Source of the DNA: CAG-488 sp051881315
Lineage (GTDB): Bacteria > Bacillota > Clostridia > Oscillospirales > Acutalibacteraceae
DNA length: 64,000 nt
Assembly: GCA_051881315.1 (NCBI GenBank)
Contig: JBJEPQ010000036.1
Location: 1-64,000 of the forward strand
Direction of reading: 5' to 3'
Of the stretch, positions 59,715 to 64,000 are shown piece after piece. The notes below the pieces were generated by a model. The model had not been told where the DNA came from and searched no databases. It was given only the letters and a program-made list of their open reading frames with translations. Each line of letters opens with the position of its first letter. The stretch's first letter is position 1. The translations under genes and the position numbers were made by a program.

Positions 59715-61586
59715 TTGAGAAAACTGTCTTCAAAAATAATCGCCGTAATACTTGCAATGTGTATGGTGTTGCCTTTGGTTCCGTCGGTAGTTCTGGCGGG
59801 CGATGATGACAATACTGTTTATTTCGCACTTGACAAGGTTACGGAGACAAAAGAGCTTGTTACACTAAAGCTCAAAATGACGTCGGGAGAGGCGATGTGC
59901 TTTGACATTAAGGTTGAAGCGGCGGAAGATCTCACCTGCTCGGCAATAGTATTTTCCGATGCAATTAAGACTTTCAATGTTGATAATTCAAACGGAACTA
60001 TTGCGGCAAATCCCGAAACGGCGATGATCTCTTTTGCAAACACCATTGAGTTTGCCGCTCCTGCGGATATTGCATTTTTCACCTTTACAAAGGATCAGAT
60101 CAAGGGTATTACTTCAGACGATTTCACTGTTAGAGTTTCTTCCTGCTATAATGAGGATGAAGAAGGCAACGACGTACAGTCACTTGTTGATGTTGAGAAC
60201 AATCTTCCCGAAACACATACCCACACCAAATCCTCTACTGTCGTTGTTTTGAAGGATTCAACCTGTGCTGAAGAGGGCGAGGGAGTTTACTACTGCACAG
60301 AGTGCGGCGGTGTTGCAGAATCCTTTGTTGTTGAAAAGAAAGAGCATACGATTAAGGAAATCAGAGTTGCGCCGACCTGCGAAGAGGACGGTTATTACCG
60401 TAAATACTGTTCGGCATGTGAGGAAACCTTTGAATATGATACTTTTCAAAAGATAGCACACAGCAACGCTGTTCCCCAGCATAAGGACGCAACCTGTACC
60501 GAGGACGGATATGACAGATTCTACTGTCCCGACTGCGGAGAATACCTTGATGTAACCGTTTATCCCGCAACCAATCATGCAAATAAGGTTCACGAGCATA
60601 AGGACGCAACCTGTACCGAGGACGGATATGACAGAGATTATTGCCCCGACTGTGAAGAATATCTGAACGTAACCGTTCTTCCTGCAACCAATCATGCAAA
60701 TAAGGTTCACGAGCATAAGGATGAAACCTGTACCGAGGACGGTTATGACAGAGACTATTGTCCCGACTGCGGAGAGTATCTGAACGTAATCATCATCAAA
60801 CATGAAGGTCATAAAACCGTGACCGAGCATAAGGACGCAACCTGTACCGAGGACGGTTATCATAAGGAATACTGCTCAAAATGCGGTGAGGTGTTCAAGG
60901 AGGAAACCTATACCAAGACAGGCCATCAGCACACCTCGAAGGTGATTACCGACGCAACCTGTACCGAGGACGGAAGCATTAAGGAAGTCTGTGACGATTG
61001 CGGAACAGTTATCAAGATCACCGTTCTTCCTGCCGAGAAACACAAGCTTGTAAATGATATTAAAAATGCAACCTGTACTGAGGACGGTTACATTGATATT
61101 AAATGTGCAAAGTGCGGTTATGTTGAAAGTCATACGGTTATCAAACACTCCAATCATTCATGGACTGATTGGCAGGTTGTGAAAGAAGCTACTTACAGCA
61201 CCGTCGGTTTAGAAAGACAGGTTTGCCGAAACTGCGGAGAGAGCCATGAGCGCGAAATCCCGATGATTGTTGTTCCTGTTCAGAAAATAGTAATCACGCC
61301 GAATGAAGATTTCACAATGAATGTTAAGAAGAAGGATAAGATTCAGGCGGATGTTTATCCCGAGGAAGCCGCTTATTCCGCCGAAATCATCTTTGAGTCG
61401 TCTGATCCGAGCATCGTCTCCATTGACGAGGAAGGAAACATCACGGCAAAACGTGTCGGAACGGCAACGATCACCGCAAAGACCGCTGACGGAAGGATAT
61501 CTGATTCGATAAATATAACCGTAAACTATTCGACAATTCAATGGATTATCGTTTATCTTCTCTTTGGTTGGATTTGGTATCTTTAA
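59715..61586 (+). CDS. secreted/surface protein with nine Cys-rich repeats and a Big_2 domain
   Basis: 623 residues. Signal peptide (1 to about 29, MRKLSSKIIAVILAM..VLA). Residues of about 30-155 are a beta-sandwich resembling cohesin or carbohydrate-binding folds (tentative). Residues of about 165-520 hold nine repeats of about 38-43 residues with consensus HKDATCTEDGY..YCPDCGEYL..H, each usually with three Cys and one or more His. A bacterial Ig-like (Big_2) domain follows (VSIDEEGNITAKRVGTATITA). The C-terminus ends in a hydrophobic WIIVYLLFGWIWYL anchor. TTG at 59715 is chosen: GGAGG lies eight bases upstream. Likely surface-displayed; binding partner unknown. Confidence 0.82.
   Translation: MRKLSSKIIAVILAMCMVLPLVPSVVLAGDDDNTVYFALDKVTETKELVTLKLKMTSGEAMCFDIKVEAAEDLTCSAIVFSDAIKTFNVDNSNGTIAANPETAMISFANTIEFAAPADIAFFTFTKDQIKGITSDDFTVRVSSCYNEDEEGNDVQSLVDVENNLPETHTHTKSSTVVVLKDSTCAEEGEGVYYCTECGGVAESFVVEKKEHTIKEIRVAPTCEEDGYYRKYCSACEETFEYDTFQKIAHSNAVPQHKDATCTEDGYDRFYCPDCGEYLDVTVYPATNHANKVHEHKDATCTEDGYDRDYCPDCEEYLNVTVLPATNHANKVHEHKDETCTEDGYDRDYCPDCGEYLNVIIIKHEGHKTVTEHKDATCTEDGYHKEYCSKCGEVFKEETYTKTGHQHTSKVITDATCTEDGSIKEVCDDCGTVIKITVLPAEKHKLVNDIKNATCTEDGYIDIKCAKCGYVESHTVIKHSNHSWTDWQVVKEATYSTVGLERQVCRNCGESHEREIPMIVVPVQKIVITPNEDFTMNVKKKDKIQADVYPEEAAYSAEIIFESSDPSIVSIDEEGNITAKRVGTATITAKTADGRISDSINITVNYSTIQWIIVYLLFGWIWYL
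60480..60900 (+). repeat. near-identical coding direct repeats (117/117/114-base period)
   Basis: Repeat starts at CATAAGGA in 60480, 60597, 60714 and 60828. The stretch AACCTGTACCGAGGACGG recurs unchanged in each. The identity at DNA level, not only protein, indicates recent amplification and scope for copy-number change. Confidence 0.85.
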
Positions 61587-61604
61587 TACCGTAATAATTT
61601 GAAT

Positions 61605-61638
61605 AAAGGGAGCAGCTAATTATTTGCTGCTCCTTTTG
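61605..61638 (+). terminator. intrinsic terminator
   Basis: GGAGCAGC pairs with GCTGCTCC, with A-rich 5' side and TTTTG 3' side, between the surface protein and the phosphoesterase. Confidence 0.82.
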
Positions 61639-61674
61639 TAGTGTTAATACATATTAAAAGAACGGAGTTTTCAT

Positions 61675-63387
61675 ATGAAAAAGATTATTTCTGTATTGAT
61701 GTCTTTGTTGCTCACACTTTCGGCTTTTTCTGCGCTTGTCTATGCCACCGACAAGGACGAGCTCAAGGTTGCCGTGGCGTCCGATCTTCATTACTGCGCC
61801 CCGGAGTCTGAGCTTGAGAAGACAAACGACGATCCGATTGTCTGGTACGCTAACAGACGCTGTGCCATGGAGAATGAAAGCGGATTTATTATTGATGAAT
61901 TTCTCAATCAGTGCGCCGAAAGTGATGACGTTGATTATGTGCTTATTCCGGGCGACCTTGCGGACAACGGACGCAGACTTCCCGAGGATCACTATGCGAT
62001 GGCAGAGAAGCTTCGTAAATTTGAGGAAAGCTCCGGCAAGGAGGTTTATGTAATTAACGGCAACCACGACGCCGCCGAGGATTCAAACACAACTCTTGCT
62101 CTTTTTAAAGAGATTTATGCCGATTTCGGATATGACCACGCTCTCACAACGAGGGAGGACGACTGCTCATATACCGCCGATCTCGGAGACAAATACAGAC
62201 TTATTGCCCTTGATTCCAACCACCCCACCAAGTCAACCGAGGACGGAATGACAAAGGAAAAAATGTCATGGGTAAAGGAGCAGGCCGAGCTTGCAAAGCA
62301 GGACGGAAGATACCCCATTGTTATGATGCACCATAATCTTCTCGACCATCTTCCGGTTCAGAGACTTCTCAGCAGAAACTTTATCGTGAAGTTCCATTTC
62401 ACAACGGCTGAGCTTTTTGCCGACTGGGGCATAAAGATGGTGTTTACAGGTCACGAGCATTGCTCCGACGCAACTGTCTATACAAGCGCACTCGGCAATA
62501 AGATATATGATTTCACAACTACTTCTTTGACTATGTATCCGCTTGAGTACAGAGTTCTGAGCTTCACCGATGATGAGATCAGATATGAGTCCAGATCGGT
62601 TGATAAGATCGACTGTGACGCACTCAGAGCCTCCGTTGACGGTTACACGGACGAGATGATTGCTGCGATGAAGGCGGATTTGACTGCCTATTCCAAGGCA
62701 TTTTTGAAGGCAGGCGTGCAGTACCGCCTTGAACGCTCTCTCTCTGCCGAAAAGATGGGTATTGACGAAGATGCAATTTATTATGAAACGGTGATGTATG
62801 CGGTTAATAAGCTCAGATCGCTTTTGAGTATGCCTCTCTGCGGCGAAAACAGCTTGCAGGAAATTGCCGCAGAATACGGAATTGAAATTCCCGATTCGGA
62901 ATATAAGAGCGGATGGGATCTTGCAACGGATCTTGTCGCATGGCATTATTCCGGCGGAGAGCATTTCGACCTTAACAGCGTTGAGGTGATAACCTTGCTC
63001 AGAGCTGTCGCCGCAATCCTCAGAAACGATCTTGCAGGAGTTGCCGATGATGTGCTTCTCAAGGCGGCAAACAGCTTCCTTGCGGAGCTCGGTTACGGAC
63101 CGATCGCTGACAGCCTTATCAAATACTGTATTGCAAAATACGGCGTTTATTCAAAGGCAGAGCTGTTCCTTGTGGCTATCGCATCGCCGATTCTTTACAA
63201 GTTTGCCTACGATAACGACGGGGTTGACGATAACAACGGTGTGATCGAGGGATACGGCGTCTCCGACGTCAAAACCAACCTCGGCAATATCGCCGATAAT
63301 ATCCGCAGTCTGACCGAAAAGGCTGTATTCTACATTCAGACGGTTGTTACACTTCTTCTCAGAGCTACGGGAAATTTTTTGGCATAA
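61675..63387 (+). CDS. secreted calcineurin-like metallophosphoesterase
   Basis: 570 residues. Signal peptide to about residue 25 (cleavage near VYATDK). All five metallophosphoesterase motifs are visible in order: ASDLHY, IPGDLADNG, NGNHDA, MMHHN and FTGHEHC. The C-terminal 250 residues are helical with unknown role. Probably dephosphorylates an extracellular phosphoester; substrate unknown. Start ATG behind AACGGAG. Confidence 0.86.
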   Translation: MKKIISVLMSLLLTLSAFSALVYATDKDELKVAVASDLHYCAPESELEKTNDDPIVWYANRRCAMENESGFIIDEFLNQCAESDDVDYVLIPGDLADNGRRLPEDHYAMAEKLRKFEESSGKEVYVINGNHDAAEDSNTTLALFKEIYADFGYDHALTTREDDCSYTADLGDKYRLIALDSNHPTKSTEDGMTKEKMSWVKEQAELAKQDGRYPIVMMHHNLLDHLPVQRLLSRNFIVKFHFTTAELFADWGIKMVFTGHEHCSDATVYTSALGNKIYDFTTTSLTMYPLEYRVLSFTDDEIRYESRSVDKIDCDALRASVDGYTDEMIAAMKADLTAYSKAFLKAGVQYRLERSLSAEKMGIDEDAIYYETVMYAVNKLRSLLSMPLCGENSLQEIAAEYGIEIPDSEYKSGWDLATDLVAWHYSGGEHFDLNSVEVITLLRAVAAILRNDLAGVADDVLLKAANSFLAELGYGPIADSLIKYCIAKYGVYSKAELFLVAIASPILYKFAYDNDGVDDNNGVIEGYGVSDVKTNLGNIADNIRSLTEKAVFYIQTVVTLLLRATGNFLA

Positions 63388-63399
63388 GGTGTGTTTTAA

Positions 63400-63819
63400 A
63401 TGAATAAAGACCCCAATGAAAAGAAAAAAACGTCAAACAAATATGTAAGTATATATATGCCGATAGGAATGTGTCTCGGTTTGAGCATCGGAATGTGTTT
63501 GGGCAGATTTGTATATGACAATACGAGCCTCGGAATGTGTCTGGGTATCGCAATAGGAATGATGCTCGGAATGGCATACGGAGCATCACTTGACAAGAAA
63601 GCCTTGACCGTTACGGAGATTATCGAGGACGATTTCGGCTGTGAGGGTATTCCCGAAGATGCTCAGGCAATGGTGACGGTTGTTGTTACCGATTGCGAGG
63701 GCAGGGAACAGCGCATCAGAATGTCGGACAGCCTTGCATATGAGCGGAAAATCGAGACAGGGGACACGGTTATGCTTGCCAAGGACGGAACGCTCAAACA
63801 AATGGAGAGAAAAAAGTAG
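63400..63819 (+). CDS. glycine-zipper membrane protein of unknown function
   Basis: 139 residues. Residues of about 18-65 form two or three membrane helices with repeated GMCLG/GMxLG (IGMCLG, IGMCLGR, LGMCLG, IGMMLGMAYG), a glycine-zipper pattern that packs helices. The C-terminal 75 residues are a soluble beta-rich domain (TVVVTDCEGREQRIRM, GDTVMLAKDG). Thirteen bases after the phosphoesterase stop, so probably cotranscribed. No family recognised. Confidence 0.72.
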   Translation: MNKDPNEKKKTSNKYVSIYMPIGMCLGLSIGMCLGRFVYDNTSLGMCLGIAIGMMLGMAYGASLDKKALTVTEIIEDDFGCEGIPEDAQAMVTVVVTDCEGREQRIRMSDSLAYERKIETGDTVMLAKDGTLKQMERKK

Positions 63820-63832
63820 AACAATATAAATT

Positions 63833-63864
63833 GGGGTTGTCGCATTAAGCGACAACCCCTTTTT
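63833..63864. terminator. bidirectional hairpin terminator
   Basis: GGGGTTGTCGC (63833-63843) pairs perfectly with GCGACAACCCC (63849-63859), followed by T5; it separates convergent genes. Confidence 0.9.
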
Positions 63865-63873
63865 AATGTTAAA

Positions 63874-64000
63874 TTAAAGCTCGGAGATGTTTATTTGTGA
63901 GATCACCTTTTCAATATATTTGCCGAAACGCTCCGATATTTTTGCGGCGGCTATTCCGACCTCCTCGTCGGAGAGCTTTTGATCGAGTACGCCTGCCGCC
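63874..64000 (-). CDS. C-terminal end of an unidentified protein (partial)
   Basis: Minus-strand frame open from the window edge to a TAA at 63876-63874. It encodes 41 whole residues with an amphipathic-helix character (LSDEEVGIAAAKISERFG, then IEKVISQINISEL). It ends just before the shared terminator, as expected for a convergent gene. The family cannot be named from this tail. Confidence 0.55.
   Translation of the reverse strand, partial: AAGVLDQKLSDEEVGIAAAKISERFGKYIEKVISQINISEL

Noticed and set aside
60480..60980. CRISPR-like spaced repeats
   Set aside because: The repeats are in frame inside a coding sequence and the 'spacers' are themselves similar; it is a protein repeat.

Overview
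This 64 kb window reads as a chromosomal segment from a low-to-moderate GC Gram-positive anaerobe of the Clostridia, most likely a Ruminococcus-like member of the Oscillospirales from gut or rumen. The evidence is a fused ispH-ribosomal protein S1 gene, the hprK-glk-murB-rapZ-whiA-dnaE-pfkA block, T-box riboswitches, ferredoxin-linked oxoacid metabolism, strong AAGGAGG ribosome binding sites, frequent TTG starts and short intergenic REP-like palindromes. No phage, plasmid, transposase, CRISPR array, rRNA or tRNA gene was seen.

Layout. 1-10 kb: a CDP-alcohol phosphatidyltransferase, a membrane M28 peptidase, a lipid kinase, a repeat-rich gap, then a minus-strand glycan block (GH78 rhamnosidase, GH95 fucosidase, HAD phosphatase, membrane protein). 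10-16.9 kb: BaiN/HI0933-like flavoprotein, cmk, plsC, ispH-S1, a deoxyinosine-type DNA glycosylase, a PHP phosphatase and a DUF4364 protein. 16.9-19.4 kb: ribulokinase and rhamnulose-1-phosphate aldolase. 19.4-31.9 kb: a branched-chain amino acid cluster (below). 32-45 kb: hprK, glucokinase, murB, rapZ, whiA, dnaE, pfkA, pcrA and a small secreted protein. 45-49.3 kb: HAD hydrolases, a YfcC-type carrier with a probable frameshift, and rpsF-ssb-rpsR. 49.4-53.7 kb: a minus-strand operon of sugar kinase, GDPD-like membrane protein, response regulator and histidine kinase. 53.8-64 kb: lipoproteins, a second repeat-rich gap, rpsB-tsf, a class B penicillin-binding protein, a repeat-built surface protein, a secreted metallophosphoesterase and a glycine-zipper membrane protein.

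The most interesting system is at 19.45-31.9 kb. A T-box whose specifier reads CUC (Leu) precedes a LeuA-like protein that has lost its catalytic metal ligands and a TIM-barrel/acyl-CoA synthetase fusion. A second T-box whose specifier reads AUC (Ile) precedes an XRE-cupin-acyl-CoA synthetase fusion, followed by a P-loop protein, a ferredoxin, a three-subunit 2-oxoacid:ferredoxin oxidoreductase, an omega-amidase-like hydrolase and a branched-chain aminotransferase. Both T-box promoters carry the same palindrome. T-boxes switch genes on when the amino acid is scarce, so the likely direction is synthesis: branched short-chain acid -> acyl-CoA -> reductive carboxylation to the 2-oxo acid -> Leu/Ile/Val. 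Rumen ruminococci are known to do this chemistry; a dedicated tRNA-controlled gene set with two fused synthetases and a LeuA pseudoenzyme is the candidate new system.

A second theme is intergenic DNA: at three loci, arrays of a 7-bp repeat (RTCTAAN) accompany REP-like palindromes, twice as inverted flanks. Starts were chosen by ribosome binding site; promoter, operator and specifier calls were read by eye.
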